DNA of 64,000 nt. It comes from Rhodococcoides kyotonense (GTDB lineage: Bacteria; Actinomycetota; Actinomycetes; Mycobacteriales; Mycobacteriaceae). Made by a program: the position numbers and the translations under genes. The DNA lies in contig NZ_LVHI01000012.1 in NCBI RefSeq assembly GCF_001645385.1, positions 100,404 through 164,403 on the forward strand, in the 5' to 3' direction. Positions 36,522 to 49,366 of this stretch are shown one piece after another (position 1 is the first letter of the stretch; each line of letters opens with the position of its first letter). The notes beneath the pieces were generated by a model. That model made no database searches, was not told where the DNA came from, and saw nothing but the letters and a program-made list of their open reading frames with translations.

Positions 36522-37346
36522 GTGAGTTCTCCCAGTGCAAGCCTCGCCGTGTGGGCCAGTTCGTGGCTGGCCGGAATCGGTGCGCCCGACGACGTGATCG
36601 ACGCCCTGACCGAATGGGCGCCGATGCATCTTCTCGTTGCAGGCGACGGCCCGTCCGCCGACGCCACCGGCTTGTCGTGGCCAAGTCCGCGCGCCGACGG
36701 CGTCGCGGGACTGCTCACCGTGATTCGACGTCACCTACCCGCCGAGCGCACCGAACCCGGCATCGAGCTGTTGCTGCCGGGGCCCGGTGCCACGACCACC
36801 CATCTGCCGCCGGGAACGCCGTTCGCGCGCAGCGCCATCGGAGCGGAGCAGGCGGTCGTCGTCGGTGATCCCGGGGCCCGCGGTCTCGGCATCGTCCCCA
36901 CGGTCGAGGGCCCCGACGTCCTGCGTTGGACGGTGTTCGTCATCGATGTCCCACTGCACGCAGGCACCGATTTCACGTTGGGTGAAGCCGAGTACGCCAT
37001 GCGTGAGGCCGTTCGCGGCGCAGCCGATGCGCTCGGGACGATGCAGTCACTGCCCACGCGATCCGAGCTCGGTGACCCGCGTGCCCGCATCGCGGCCGAG
37101 CTCGCCGAACTCTCTCGGCACCGCTACCCCGACGAGACGCCCGAACGCGCGCTCCGCGTTCTCGAGTCCGCCGACCGTGTCGCAGCGATCCTGTCGGTGG
37201 CTCGCCATTCGTCGCCCACCGAGGAACCCACCGCGCACTCGGCGGCTGCGCGCGAGGACCTGATCAGACCGCTGTGGAACGCGGTTCGCTCCGCACGACT
37301 CGGCGCGATCTCCGCGAGTATCGCGTCGAGCGTTCCCCGCCGCTGA
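36522..37346 (+). CDS. Conserved hypothetical protein, Rv1486c-like by position
   Basis: No domain recognised in the 274 residues. The N-terminal half is Ala/Pro/Gly-rich; a PGATTTHLPPGTPFARSAIGAEQAVVVGD segment and the LRWTVFVIDVP...FTLGEAEYAMREAVRGAADAL segment look conserved and folded; the C-terminal part is helical. The gene sits convergently next to hemH, as Rv1486c does in M. tuberculosis. A TATGCT -10 at 36508-36513 lies 8 nt before the GTG, suggesting a leaderless message. Confidence 0.7.
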   Translation: MSSPSASLAVWASSWLAGIGAPDDVIDALTEWAPMHLLVAGDGPSADATGLSWPSPRADGVAGLLTVIRRHLPAERTEPGIELLLPGPGATTTHLPPGTPFARSAIGAEQAVVVGDPGARGLGIVPTVEGPDVLRWTVFVIDVPLHAGTDFTLGEAEYAMREAVRGAADALGTMQSLPTRSELGDPRARIAAELAELSRHRYPDETPERALRVLESADRVAAILSVARHSSPTEEPTAHSAAAREDLIRPLWNAVRSARLGAISASIASSVPRR

Positions 37347-37373
37347 CGCCTGCGAACGGTGTCGCCGCTGCCC

Positions 37374-38453
37374 TCAGGTCGCGGCCCCGGCACGAGTGGG
37401 ACGTGCCGGTTGTTCGCAGCACCGGAACGCGCAGCGAGACCCGTTGAGCGTCGATCCGTAGCGCGGGACCGTGCCTCGGCCACGTTCGTCGGCACCTGCG
37501 ATGTGCTCGCGAACCAGCTCGACGACCATCTGCGCGAACCGTGCATCGGTACCCGGCGTCGCCGCCCGCGCGAACGCCATGTTCAGCTCGCGCGCTTTGT
37601 CCTTCGCCTCGGTGTCGAGATCCCACACCACTTCGAGGTGGTCGGAGACGAACCCGATCGGGCAGACGACAACGGCGTCGACGCCGTCACGCGACAACGA
37701 CTCCAGATGATCGCAGATATCCGGTTCGAGCCACGGCACCTGCGGTGGGCCCGAACGGGACTGCCACACGAGATCGAAGTCGTCGATGCCCGACGCGGCC
37801 GCCACGAGTCGCGACGCCTCGGCGACCTGCCTGCTGTACAGATGGCCACCGTCTTCCGGCGGACCTGCGTTCGCGTCGGCGGCGCTCGGAATGGAGTGCG
37901 CGGTGAACACGACCCGGGCGGTCTGCCGATGCTCTTCGGGAAGGGATTCCCGTGCCGCTGAGATGGCATCGGCGAACGCTGCGATCATCGCCGGATGGTC
38001 GTAGTACTGCCGAATCTTCACCAGGTCCGGGGCGCCGTCACCCGCGGCGTCACGGGCGCGCGCGACGTCCTCGTGATACTGCCTGCAGCCCGAGTAACCG
38101 CCCCACGCCGACGTCGGGAAGACGAGAGCACGCTCGACGCCGTCGGATGCCATCTGCGCGACGGTGTCCTCCACCATCGGATGCCAGTTCCGATTCCCGA
38201 AGTAGATCGGCAATTCGATTCCGGCCGCGGCCAACTCGGTCTCGATCGCCGCGATGATGTCGCGGTTCAGAGCATTGATGGGAGAGACTCCACCGAAATG
38301 CATGTAGTGCTCGACGACCGCGTCGAGGCGCTCGGGGGGCACTCCGCGCCCACGCGTGACGTTCTCCAGAAACGGTCGGACATGGGCTGGCTCTTCGGGG
38401 CCGCCGAACGAGAGAACGAGAAGAGCGTCGTAACCGGGGGACGTCGTCGTCAT
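37374..38453 (-). CDS. hemH: Ferrochelatase (coproporphyrin ferrochelatase type)
   Basis: HemH inserts Fe2+ into the porphyrin; in Actinobacteria the substrate is coproporphyrin III of the coproporphyrin-dependent pathway, followed by decarboxylation. The 359-residue chain opens [15 protein letters not shown] and carries [28 protein letters not shown], and the catalytic His in [12 protein letters not shown]. Cys in SGCRQY and the C-terminal RCAFRCC cluster fit the [2Fe-2S] site known in mycobacterial ferrochelatase, although spacing was not checked. ATG 38453 is used; ATG 38462 is an alternative, and the frame continues upstream through non-conserved sequence. A hairpin separates it from inhA. 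Confidence 0.93.
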   Translation of the reverse strand: MTTTSPGYDALLVLSFGGPEEPAHVRPFLENVTRGRGVPPERLDAVVEHYMHFGGVSPINALNRDIIAAIETELAAAGIELPIYFGNRNWHPMVEDTVAQMASDGVERALVFPTSAWGGYSGCRQYHEDVARARDAAGDGAPDLVKIRQYYDHPAMIAAFADAISAARESLPEEHRQTARVVFTAHSIPSAADANAGPPEDGGHLYSRQVAEASRLVAAASGIDDFDLVWQSRSGPPQVPWLEPDICDHLESLSRDGVDAVVVCPIGFVSDHLEVVWDLDTEAKDKARELNMAFARAATPGTDARFAQMVVELVREHIAGADERGRGTVPRYGSTLNGSRCAFRCCEQPARPTRAGAAT

Positions 38454-38510
38454 GGGCTCCATTGTGCGCCTGGCCCTCGTGTGACCGAACACGCACCGAC
38501 CCCGAATACG

Positions 38511-38538
38511 GGAAATGCGCGCCGCAGCGCGCATTTCC
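38511..38538 (-). terminator. Hairpin between inhA and hemH
   Basis: A perfect 12-bp stem (38511-38522 with 38527-38538) closing a CGCA tetraloop, 15 bp after the inhA stop and about 58 bp before the hemH start. No T-run follows. It may end most fabG1-inhA transcripts or set the inhA/hemH ratio. Confidence 0.65.
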
Positions 38539-38553
38539 GGTAGTCGACGAGTG

Positions 38554-39378
38554 CTACATGCCTTCCGGCAGGTAGGTGTTGTGGCTGGCACCGCCGTCGA
38601 CGTAGACGATGGAACCGGTCGTACCGGGGAGCCAATCGGACAGCAGCGCGACGACCGACTTGGCGACGACCGTCGGGTCGTCGTAGTTCCAGCCGATGGG
38701 CGAGGCGGCATCCCAGTACTCGTTGAGCTGGTTCATCTTCTTCGCGTCACCGGTTGCGGTGCCTGCGATTGCCTTCGCGGCGAGCGTGCGAATAGGGCCT
38801 GCCGCAACGAGATTCGAACGAATCTTCTTCGCCTCGCCGACCTCGCGAGCGACATAGCGGTTGACCGACTCGAGAGCGGCCTTCGCGACGCCCATCCAGT
38901 TGTAGTACGGCATCGCGGTGCGCGGATCGAAGTTCATGCCGACGATCGAACCGCCCTCGTTCATGACGGGCAGTGCTGCGCGAGCCAACGACGCGTAGCT
39001 CCACGCCGAGATCTCGAATGCCTTGGCGGCGTCGGGGCCTGGGCCGTCGAGGAACGGCTTGGCGTCCGGACCCATCAGCGTGCGCGGAGCGAACGCAATG
39101 GAGTGCAGAACGCCGTCGAGGCCCTCGGGTGCGACCTCACGGACGCGATCGGCCAGCGCCGCAAGGTGTTCCTCGTTGGTCGCATCGAGCTCGATGGCCG
39201 GCGGAACGGGCTGCGGCAGTCGCTGCGCGATGCGGTCGATCAGACGCAGCCGATCGAACCCGGTGATGATGACCTTGGCGCCCTGGTTCTGCGCCATGGC
39301 GGCAGCGTGGAACGCGATCGAGGCATCGGTGATGATGCCGGTGACGAGAATTGTCTTACCTTCGAGCAGTCCGCCCAT
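38554..39378 (-). CDS. inhA: NADH-dependent enoyl-ACP reductase InhA
   Basis: The FAS-II enoyl reductase that elongates meromycolate precursors; target of isoniazid-NAD and ethionamide in mycobacteria. The 274-residue protein has the divergent SDR cofactor motif [13 protein letters not shown], with Ile21 at the usual position, and the NADH pocket segment [15 protein letters not shown] with Ser93 at the position of mycobacterial Ser94. Catalytic Tyr and Lys lie in [16 protein letters not shown], and [11 protein letters not shown] is the mobile substrate loop. AAGGAAG precedes the ATG. It lies 63 bp after fabG1, the conserved order. Confidence 0.97.
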   Translation of the reverse strand: MGGLLEGKTILVTGIITDASIAFHAAAMAQNQGAKVIITGFDRLRLIDRIAQRLPQPVPPAIELDATNEEHLAALADRVREVAPEGLDGVLHSIAFAPRTLMGPDAKPFLDGPGPDAAKAFEISAWSYASLARAALPVMNEGGSIVGMNFDPRTAMPYYNWMGVAKAALESVNRYVAREVGEAKKIRSNLVAAGPIRTLAAKAIAGTATGDAKKMNQLNEYWDAASPIGWNYDDPTVVAKSVVALLSDWLPGTTGSIVYVDGGASHNTYLPEGM

Positions 39379-39441
39379 GTGTCTTCCTTGTCGAAATCGG
39401 AAACGAATCGAGAAATGAAAAGCCGGATGACCGACGAGGGC

Positions 39442-40219
<778 letters not shown>

Positions 40220-40229
40220 TAACAGGGAA

Positions 40230-41222
40230 TCACGGCAATCTTTGCCGCAGGACCAAAGCCGTGCCCAATCCTGTTGCGGTGAAAAGGACTCCGAGAATCA
40301 GCCACGGGCGACTCGCGTCGCCCCGCGTGATCTCGAACCCGATCTGCTCTTCGAGAGTGTCGTACACCGCACGCAGTTCCTCCAGCGACGACGCCGTGAA
40401 GAAACTCCCGCCCGACAGGTTCGCGATCTCTCGGAGCGACGGGTCGTCCACGGGAACAGGGACACGTTCGACACCGGAATCGTCCTCGATGTCGACGGTG
40501 CCGTAGCTCGTACCGAACGAGATGGTCGAGATCGGAACGTTCTTGTCCTTGGCCGCACGTGCGGCCGTGTAGCCGCCGCGGGGATCGTCCGGACTCTCGG
40601 GAACGGTCTGTTTGCCGTCGGACAACAGCACGATGCGTGCGGGCGGTGCCGCGTCACCGCCGCCCAGGACGGCACCGAGTGTGTCGATGGACTGCAGCGA
40701 CGTGAAGATCGCCTCACCCGTCGCGGTACGTTCGCTCAACTGCAGCTTGTCGATGGCCGTCTTGGTCGCTTCGCGATTCGCCGTCGGCGAGACCAGCACC
40801 GACGCGGTGCCCGCGAACGCCACGAGACCGAGGTTGATGCCGGGCGTCAACCCGTCGGCGAACGACTTGCCTGCCTCCTGCGCGGCCGCCAGGCGCGACG
40901 GTTCGACGTCGGTGGCCTCCATCGACAGCGACACGTCGATGACGAGCATGACGGTCGCCCGGTTCCGCGGAACCTTCTGATCCGACGTGGGACCGGCGAG
41001 CGCAACCGTCAACAGCAGCAAGCCGACGAGGACGAGCGCAGTCGGCACATGCCGCCAATAGCCGGGACGCGTCGGCGCGACCTTCTCCAGCAGGTCCATG
41101 TTGGAGAAGCGCAACGTGTGCCTGTGCCGCGTGCGTTGCACGAGAACGTAACCGACGACGAGGCCGATCACGACGAGCAGGAACAGCAGCCACCACGGTG
41201 ACGTGAAATCCGACAGACTCAC
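40230..41222 (-). CDS. VWA-domain membrane protein (Rv1481-like)
   Basis: A 330-residue protein with two N-terminal helices ([20 protein letters not shown] and [15 protein letters not shown]), a von Willebrand A domain with intact MIDAS ([12 protein letters not shown], then a Thr and Asp further on), and a C-terminal helix ([18 protein letters not shown]). Domain faces outward by the positive-inside pattern, which I judged only roughly. It is the last gene of ripA-moxR-DUF58-VWA; GTG start overlaps the DUF58 stop by 4 bp. MoxR-VWA modules chaperone or assemble envelope complexes. Confidence 0.92.
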   Translation of the reverse strand: MSLSDFTSPWWLLFLLVVIGLVVGYVLVQRTRHRHTLRFSNMDLLEKVAPTRPGYWRHVPTALVLVGLLLLTVALAGPTSDQKVPRNRATVMLVIDVSLSMEATDVEPSRLAAAQEAGKSFADGLTPGINLGLVAFAGTASVLVSPTANREATKTAIDKLQLSERTATGEAIFTSLQSIDTLGAVLGGGDAAPPARIVLLSDGKQTVPESPDDPRGGYTAARAAKDKNVPISTISFGTSYGTVDIEDDSGVERVPVPVDDPSLREIANLSGGSFFTASSLEELRAVYDTLEEQIGFEITRGDASRPWLILGVLFTATGLGTALVLRQRLP

Positions 41223-42211
41223 CGGCGACCCACCCGAGCGTTGGTGACGGCACCCGCACCGAGCGTGTGACGCCGCGACGAGACGAAGCGGACGACGTCG
41301 GCGATCCAGTCCCCGTCGGTGCGGAGCGTCATCCGCGGTGCTCCGCAGCGACGCAACGCTCGTTCGACCTCGGACCGATGATTCGCTGCAGCCTCCGCGA
41401 AGTCCTCACGGAGACGCGGAGTCACGCTGAACTCGCGCGTGCGACCGGATTCGGGATCGTGCAACACCACATCTCCGATATCGGGTAGTTCGAGATCCCG
41501 CGGGTCCAGAACTTCGACGGCGAGCACATCGTGCCGAGCCGCGATGGCACGGAGCGAACGCTCCCAGTCGATCTCACCGAGGAAGTCACTGATGACGACA
41601 GCCATACCGCGCCGCCGCTGCGGCCGACGCAACGACTCGATCGCACCCCGCAGATCTCCGCGAACACCGTCCGCCGCGCTCGGCGTCGTCGCGATGGTTC
41701 GAAGCATCGACTGAAGGTGCACTCGGCCACCGCGCGCCGGAATACGCGTCGTGTTCTCTCCCGTCGCGACCACCGCGCCGATCCGGTTACCTCCACCGCT
41801 CGTCAGATGCGTGATCGCTGCCGCCGCGGCCACCGCGAGATCACGCTTCTCGCATCCCGTCGTGCCGAAGTCCAGGCTGGCCGACAGGTCGACGACCATC
41901 CATGTCTCGAGCTCCCGGTCCGCGACCGACTGCCGGACGTGTGGATGCGTCGTGCGAGCGGTGACGGACCAGTCCATCTGGCGTACGTCGTCGCCCGGCT
42001 GGTACTCGCGTGCGTCACCGGGCTCGGAGCCCGGCCCGGGAATCAACCCGAGGTGGTCTCCGTGCAGCACACCGTCGAGTCGACGACGCACCGTCAGCTC
42101 GAGAGTGCGGAGCGCCGCCGTCAGCGTCGGGTCCCGAAGCTCACCGCTGCGAAACGAGGGCGGACGCGCGTCGGACGACCGAGCGGCCGCGCCGGCTGCT
42201 GCCCCACTCAC
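41219..42211 (-). CDS. DUF58 family protein (Rv1480-like)
   Basis: A 330-residue DUF58 protein. The family signature [19 protein letters not shown] lies near residue 70, and the following VWA-like fold keeps a degenerate [12 protein letters not shown] motif; [13 protein letters not shown] is another mark. It is soluble. GTG start overlaps the moxR stop by 4 bp and its stop overlaps the VWA gene, making a tightly coupled trio. Presumed adaptor linking MoxR ATPase to the VWA membrane protein; the direct role is unproven. Confidence 0.93.
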   Translation of the reverse strand: MSGAAAGAAARSSDARPPSFRSGELRDPTLTAALRTLELTVRRRLDGVLHGDHLGLIPGPGSEPGDAREYQPGDDVRQMDWSVTARTTHPHVRQSVADRELETWMVVDLSASLDFGTTGCEKRDLAVAAAAAITHLTSGGGNRIGAVVATGENTTRIPARGGRVHLQSMLRTIATTPSAADGVRGDLRGAIESLRRPQRRRGMAVVISDFLGEIDWERSLRAIAARHDVLAVEVLDPRDLELPDIGDVVLHDPESGRTREFSVTPRLREDFAEAAANHRSEVERALRRCGAPRMTLRTDGDWIADVVRFVSSRRHTLGAGAVTNARVGRR

Positions 42212-43512
42212 TGCTTCTGGCTACCCACGGCCGGAGAATTGCCAGCGGACTTGTCCAGGTTCGGCGCCGGTGCACCCTGCTGCCCGTTACCGGGGAACGG
42301 CGCCTGGCCCGGCTGTTGCGGTCCGTGCTGCTGCGGTCCCTGCTGGTGCGGTCCGGGCTGCTGTGCGTGCGGCTGCTGCGGGGCGTGCGGGTGGGCAGGC
42401 GCCTGATGCGGCCCCTGCTGCTGCGTAACCGCTTGCTGCGAAACCTGTTGCTGCGGAACGGGAACGGCCTGCGGTGACACCTGAGGCAGACCCACCGTCT
42501 GCAGCACGCGCGTGATGACGTCCTCGGGTGTGACCTCGTCGGCGAGCGCGTCGTACGACAGCACGAGACGGTGACGCAGCACGTCGGGGATCACTTCGAG
42601 GACGTCCTGCGGGACGACGTAGTCGCGTCCACGGAGCAGCGCGAGCGCGCGGGACGCCGAGATGATGCCCAGCGTGGCGCGTGGTGACGCTCCGCACGCG
42701 ATCCAACTGGCGACGTCGTCGAGGCCCAGCTGTTCCGGGGTCCTGGTGGCGGCGATGACTCGGACGACGTAGTCGACGAGCGCATGATGCACGAACACCT
42801 GACTCGCGACGTTCTGCAGCCGGACCAGCTCGACGGGGTCGAGGATCTGCTTGGGTGTCGGCACTGCCGTTCCCATGCGGTAGACGATCTCGCGCTCTTC
42901 CTCGACCGACGGGTAGTCGACGACGATCTTGAACAGGAAGCGGTCGCGCTGCGCCTCGGGAAGCGGGTACACACCCTCGTTCTCGATCGGGTTCTGCGTC
43001 GCCATCACGAGGAACGGATCGGGCATCGGGAACGTCTTGCCGCCGATGGACACGTGCCGCTCGGCCATGACTTCGAGCAGCGCCGACTGCACCTTCGCGG
43101 GTGCGCGGTTGATCTCGTCGGCGAGGACGAAGTTCGCGACCACGGGGCCGAGTTCGGTGTCGAACTCCTCGCGGCCCTGCCGGTAGATGCGCGTACCGAT
43201 CAGGTCGGTCGGTACGAGGTCGGGCGTGAACTGAACACGAGAGAACGATCCGCCGACCACTTTCGCGAAGGTCTCGACCGCGAGCGTCTTCGCCACGCCG
43301 GGAACGCCTTCGAGGAGAACGTGGCCACGGGCCAAAAGGCCGACCAGAATGCGCTCGACCAGCCGATCCTGGCCGACGATCACACGCTTGACCTCGTACA
43401 CGGCCTTCTCGAGCGTCTGAACATCCTGGGCGAGAGCCGAGGTGTCCGTCCGGCTCGAACCGCCCCCGCTCGGCATACTGCCGTTCGGTTCGCTGCCGTC
43501 ACGTGATGTCAC
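42208..43512 (-). CDS. moxR: MoxR-family AAA+ ATPase with Gln/Pro-rich tail
   Basis: A 434-residue AAA+ ATPase of the MoxR branch: Walker A LEGVPGVAKTL, Walker B LADEINRAPAKVQSALLEVM, sensor 1 in MATQNPIENEGVYPLPEAQ and the C-terminal lid (ASWIACGASPRATLGI). The last roughly 90 residues are an unusual low-complexity tail of Gln, Pro, His and Ala (for example QQPHAQQPGPHQQGPQQ), not part of the AAA+ fold and longer than in M. tuberculosis MoxR1 (377 residues as I remember). GTG 43512 is chosen over TTG 43515. It lies 118 bp after ripA and is coupled to the DUF58 gene. Confidence 0.93.
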   Translation of the reverse strand: MTSRDGSEPNGSMPSGGGSSRTDTSALAQDVQTLEKAVYEVKRVIVGQDRLVERILVGLLARGHVLLEGVPGVAKTLAVETFAKVVGGSFSRVQFTPDLVPTDLIGTRIYRQGREEFDTELGPVVANFVLADEINRAPAKVQSALLEVMAERHVSIGGKTFPMPDPFLVMATQNPIENEGVYPLPEAQRDRFLFKIVVDYPSVEEEREIVYRMGTAVPTPKQILDPVELVRLQNVASQVFVHHALVDYVVRVIAATRTPEQLGLDDVASWIACGASPRATLGIISASRALALLRGRDYVVPQDVLEVIPDVLRHRLVLSYDALADEVTPEDVITRVLQTVGLPQVSPQAVPVPQQQVSQQAVTQQQGPHQAPAHPHAPQQPHAQQPGPHQQGPQQHGPQQPGQAPFPGNGQQGAPAPNLDKSAGNSPAVGSQKQ

Positions 43513-43630
43513 CAAGAATTCACCGCTTTCATTCGCATCGTCTCTCGGGCACGTCGGTGTCCCCCGCCAACTATTCCAGGTGATTCTCTCGCGTGCCGGA
43601 AGGCCGAGGCCACCGGCGAACTACACCCGC

Positions 43631-45148
43631 TCAGGACACCATACGCACGGCGTACGGCGTCATGCCGTCGTATCGGACGGGTGAAACTTTGACGACGTCG
43701 CCCGATTGTGGCGCCTCGAGCATCTTGCCGTCGCCGAGATACAGCGCGACGTGCTGGCTCGCATTGGGACCGTAGAAGAGCATGTCGCCCCTCTTCATGT
43801 CCGAGGACGGCACCTGCTTGCCTGCCGTGTACTGGTAGCCGGTGTAATGCGGGAGCGAGATCCCGAGACCTGCGAACGCGTAGATCATGAGGCCGGAGCA
43901 GTCGAATCCGACCTTGTTGTAGTCGCCGTAGCTGTCGGCGACGCCACCGTCGCGGATGCCCTTGGTCGGGCCGTTCTCGTCGCCGCCGCCCCACGAGTAC
44001 GGAACGCCGAGCTGCGACATACCGCGGTCGATCGCGAGCTCGATGGCGGCGCTTCCGGTGAGTGACGGGTTCGACTGGCCCGAACTGCGCGGCTTCTTCG
44101 GCGTCGGCGTCGCGGCGGTTCCCGAACTGCTGTCGCTGTCGCTGTCACCGATGCTGCTGGATTCGTCGTCGATGTCGGTGTGGGCTCGCTGGCCGGCGGC
44201 GGCAGCCGCGGCAGCTGCTGCCGCCGCCTGGTTCGCTGCGACCCTGGCGGCGGCCTGAACAGCAGCTTCTTTCGCGGCCGCGGCCGCGGCGACGATGGCG
44301 GCGTCTTCTGCAGCCTTCTGCTGCTCCCACGCCGAGTACGCCGCACGCTGACCTTGCAGACCGGCGACGTCGGACCGAGCCGCGTCGAGCTGCACCTGGG
44401 CAGCGTCACGCTGGCTCTCGATCGCGGCCTTCTGATCGGCCTGGGCCTGCAACGCGGCTCGGGCGACGGCGATCGCTTCTTCCGCTTCGGCCTTCTTGTT
44501 CTCGGCCTCGGCGGACGCGGCGTCGGCCTGCTGCTTGGATTCGCGTGCCGTCGACTCCTTGTTGGCTTCCTCGGCACGAGCACGCTGCAGACCGTCGAGC
44601 ACCGCGTTCTGGCTGTTCGACAACACCCGCAACACCTGCGCGCGGTCGAGGATGTCGTCCGGGCCCGTCGAACCGAGGAACGACGCGACCGACGCGACTC
44701 CCGAGCCCTGCGTGTAGCTGGACCGAGCGAATTCGTCGAACTTCTGCTGCGCGGCTTGAATCTGGCCACCGGCGTCGGCGAGAGCCTGTTGCGCCGTCGC
44801 CACGACCTGCGCCGCCAGATCCGCCGCGTCGCGGGCGTTCTGGAGATCGACGAGCGCTTTGTTGACGTCCTCGCGCTTGATGGCGACGTCGTTGTCGAGC
44901 TGCGCCAACTGCTGGTTCGCGGCCGCAACCTGGTTGATCAGGTCACCGACCGCGCCGAGCGACGAGTCGACGCGCGAGCCGGCTGCGGCGAGGTCCGAAT
45001 CGGACGGGTTGGGAGGTGGCGGTGGAACTGCGGCCGCGGTACCGGACACTGCGCCCATGAGCGCGACGACCAGGCCGGCCCCGACCAGTAGTCGAGCAGA
45101 ACCCGAGAACGTCCTACGGCGAGTACTGCGGAATGCCCGTCGCCTCAC
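43631..45148 (-). CDS. Secreted NlpC/P60 peptidoglycan endopeptidase, RipA-like
   Basis: A 505-residue exported D,L-endopeptidase for daughter-cell separation. A basic N-terminus and hydrophobic segment (LLVGAGLVVALMGAVSGTAAA) form the signal peptide. Residues about 50-320 are coiled coil, rich in Ala/Gln/Glu, ending in an almost pure Ala run. A Ser/Asp linker precedes the C-terminal NlpC/P60 domain with catalytic Cys in VGFDCSGLMIYAF and His in SQHVALYLG. The coiled coil is the inhibitory and partner-binding region in RipA. GTG 45148 with GGGAG upstream is the start. Rv1477-like; the ripB (Rv1478) copy that follows it in mycobacteria is absent. Confidence 0.9.
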   Translation of the reverse strand: MRRRAFRSTRRRTFSGSARLLVGAGLVVALMGAVSGTAAAVPPPPPNPSDSDLAAAGSRVDSSLGAVGDLINQVAAANQQLAQLDNDVAIKREDVNKALVDLQNARDAADLAAQVVATAQQALADAGGQIQAAQQKFDEFARSSYTQGSGVASVASFLGSTGPDDILDRAQVLRVLSNSQNAVLDGLQRARAEEANKESTARESKQQADAASAEAENKKAEAEEAIAVARAALQAQADQKAAIESQRDAAQVQLDAARSDVAGLQGQRAAYSAWEQQKAAEDAAIVAAAAAAKEAAVQAAARVAANQAAAAAAAAAAAGQRAHTDIDDESSSIGDSDSDSSSGTAATPTPKKPRSSGQSNPSLTGSAAIELAIDRGMSQLGVPYSWGGGDENGPTKGIRDGGVADSYGDYNKVGFDCSGLMIYAFAGLGISLPHYTGYQYTAGKQVPSSDMKRGDMLFYGPNASQHVALYLGDGKMLEAPQSGDVVKVSPVRYDGMTPYAVRMVS

Positions 45149-45523
45149 AAATGTCTCCCTCGGTCCCGGCACTCGCGGCGTTCGATGAACGTCGTCGCCG
45201 GTCGAGCGGCCCGTCGCATCCACGTCGGATGCGTCTGCTCACTCGCCGAGCAGGAAGAAAGCACGCAGCAACACGACAGGTGCAGACCACGTCGGTCACA
45301 CCCGAAGCATCGGTCGACCGTTTCCCCACGGATAGACCTCTGCCCTCTGCGACACTCCTTCCCCAGCAGTGCCAATGGCACCGTACGACACTTCGCCCAC
45401 TAATGAAACTCCAGTCACAAAGAACACATTTGTAATTCGACCAGCGAAAACGCGCTGAACTCGGGTTATGCCGAAAACAGTTCTTCGGTCTTTTTCCGGG
45501 GATCGTGACCCCGATACGACGAA
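45149..45523 (-). other. Long leader/intergenic region upstream of ripA
   Basis: 375 bp with no credible gene. On the plus strand GTCACA (45414-45419) and AACACA (45423-45428) are 9 bp apart start to start, the spacing of MtrA-type direct repeats, and ripA is an MtrA target in mycobacteria; this is weak evidence. A short GTGCC/GGCAC hairpin lies near 45370-45382. I looked for a c-di-AMP (ydaO) riboswitch, common before such genes, and did not recognise its conserved loops. Confidence 0.45.
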
Positions 45524-45547
45524 CGCCCCGACCGCGTGGTCGGGGCG
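45524..45547. terminator. Hairpin after the Rv1476-like gene
   Basis: Perfect 10-bp stem CGCCCCGACC/GGTCGGGGCG with a GCGT loop, 16 bp beyond the stop of the minus-strand gene ending at 45564. Confidence 0.75.
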
Positions 45548-45563
45548 CTGTCGTGAACGGCTG

Positions 45564-46106
45564 CTACCGGTCGGCGGTCGGCCGATGCTCGACCGACGTG
45601 TGCCGACGAACCTTGGCGACCGCGGTGGCCGCGGCTGCACCGGCGACTACGACCACGATGGCGCCGGTCATGAGCGCCCACGGAGTCTGGTCCCCGGTCA
45701 GGGTGTCGACGAAGTTGTCCGCCGCCACGACGGGGTCACCGGTGTACGTGCGGTCCTGTCCGGCTTCCAGCACGACGCGCGAGACGGAATCGCTGAACGA
45801 TCCGACCTGCCCCGGACTCAGCACGAGAACCGTGCCGCCGTCCTGCGCGCCCACGGCCGTCGCCAGATCTCGGAGTTGCGAATCGTGCGACGCGTTCTGT
45901 TCGACGACGACGATGCTCAGATCGATGCCGTTGTCCTCCGCGCGCTGGACCGCATCGAGCAAACCGTCTTCGACGGAAGCAGGTGCGCTCACTCCGGTTG
46001 CCTCGACCGCAGCCACGATCGAATCCACGTCGACACCCGGCGGGATGTCCGCGGCAAGGGGAACGAAGGCCGCGAGCGGAGCAATGGCGTGGATCGGTTC
46101 AGGCAT
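45564..46106 (-). CDS. DUF6676-type membrane protein (Rv1476-like)
   Basis: A 180-residue protein with an N-terminal globular domain (IPPGVDVDSIVAAVEATGVSAPASV, SIVVVEQNASHDSQLRDLATAVG) and one C-terminal membrane helix (WALMTGAIVVVVAGAAAATAVA) followed by a short basic tail. The fold recalls the TPM-like domains of related envelope proteins, and the gene lies between ripA and acnA as Rv1476 does. Function unknown. Divergent from acnA. Confidence 0.82.
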   Translation of the reverse strand: MPEPIHAIAPLAAFVPLAADIPPGVDVDSIVAAVEATGVSAPASVEDGLLDAVQRAEDNGIDLSIVVVEQNASHDSQLRDLATAVGAQDGGTVLVLSPGQVGSFSDSVSRVVLEAGQDRTYTGDPVVAADNFVDTLTGDQTPWALMTGAIVVVVAGAAAATAVAKVRRHTSVEHRPTADR

Positions 46107-46312
46107 CTCTCGTCCAGTCGGATCTAGGAAAGGAATGTCGGGGGCGGAAGCGACCGCACCGCACAGACCATAGCGTCACGGGGCGTCCTCGAGTCGTCGG
46201 CCCGCCGGTCCCACGCCGGAGAGACTGAGGCTGCCCTGCATTGCGAACCCACAGCAACTACACGAAAATCGACCCCGAACGGCAACCGCAAGAACATGTA
46301 GGCTGCCCTTCG

Positions 46313-46341
46313 TTTCAACCGGACAAGCGTACTGTTAGACT
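46313..46341 (+). promoter_or_regulatory. acnA promoter with AcnR-type operator in the spacer
   Basis: -35 TTTCAA (46313-46318) and -10 TAGACT (46336-46341) flank exactly 17 nt. CCGGACAAGCGTACTG (46319-46334) fills the spacer and matches the AcnR motif I remember from Corynebacterium and Mycobacterium (CAGNACnnncGTACTG) at all fixed positions but one. The transcript would have a 5' leader of about 100 nt before the GTG at 46448. The upstream 46107-46312 part holds two copies of AGGCTGCCCT (46228, 46300) and nothing else clear. Confidence 0.75.
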
Positions 46342-46432
46342 CGAGAACGAGACGTTCACCCGCGCCAACCGGCCCGCGACGTACGCCTCGCTTCAACCGT
46401 CGACACAGCCCCGTCGGCGGTGTGCCTCATAG

Positions 46433-49252
<2,820 letters not shown>

Positions 49253-49288
49253 TCGGTTCCTCGACCGCAGTAGTGATCTGCTCCGTCA

Positions 49289-49330
49289 CGGCGATGGACC
49301 CGGAAGTGGCTTCTTCCGGGTCCATCGCCG
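49289..49330 (+). terminator. Strong terminator between acnA and acnR
   Basis: A perfect 17- to 18-bp stem (49289-49306 with 49313-49330) with a 6-nt loop, 37 bp after the acnA stop. It should largely separate acnA transcription from acnR, which then needs read-through or its own promoter in the next 36 bp. Confidence 0.85.
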
Positions 49331-49366
49331 TTCGGCGGAGATTTCATCGAGAGTAGGAACGACAAA

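Noticed and set aside
45149..45523. c-di-AMP (ydaO) riboswitch before ripA
   Set aside because: Expected from the gene type, but I could not find the conserved loop sequences on the minus strand; a covariance-model search would settle it.
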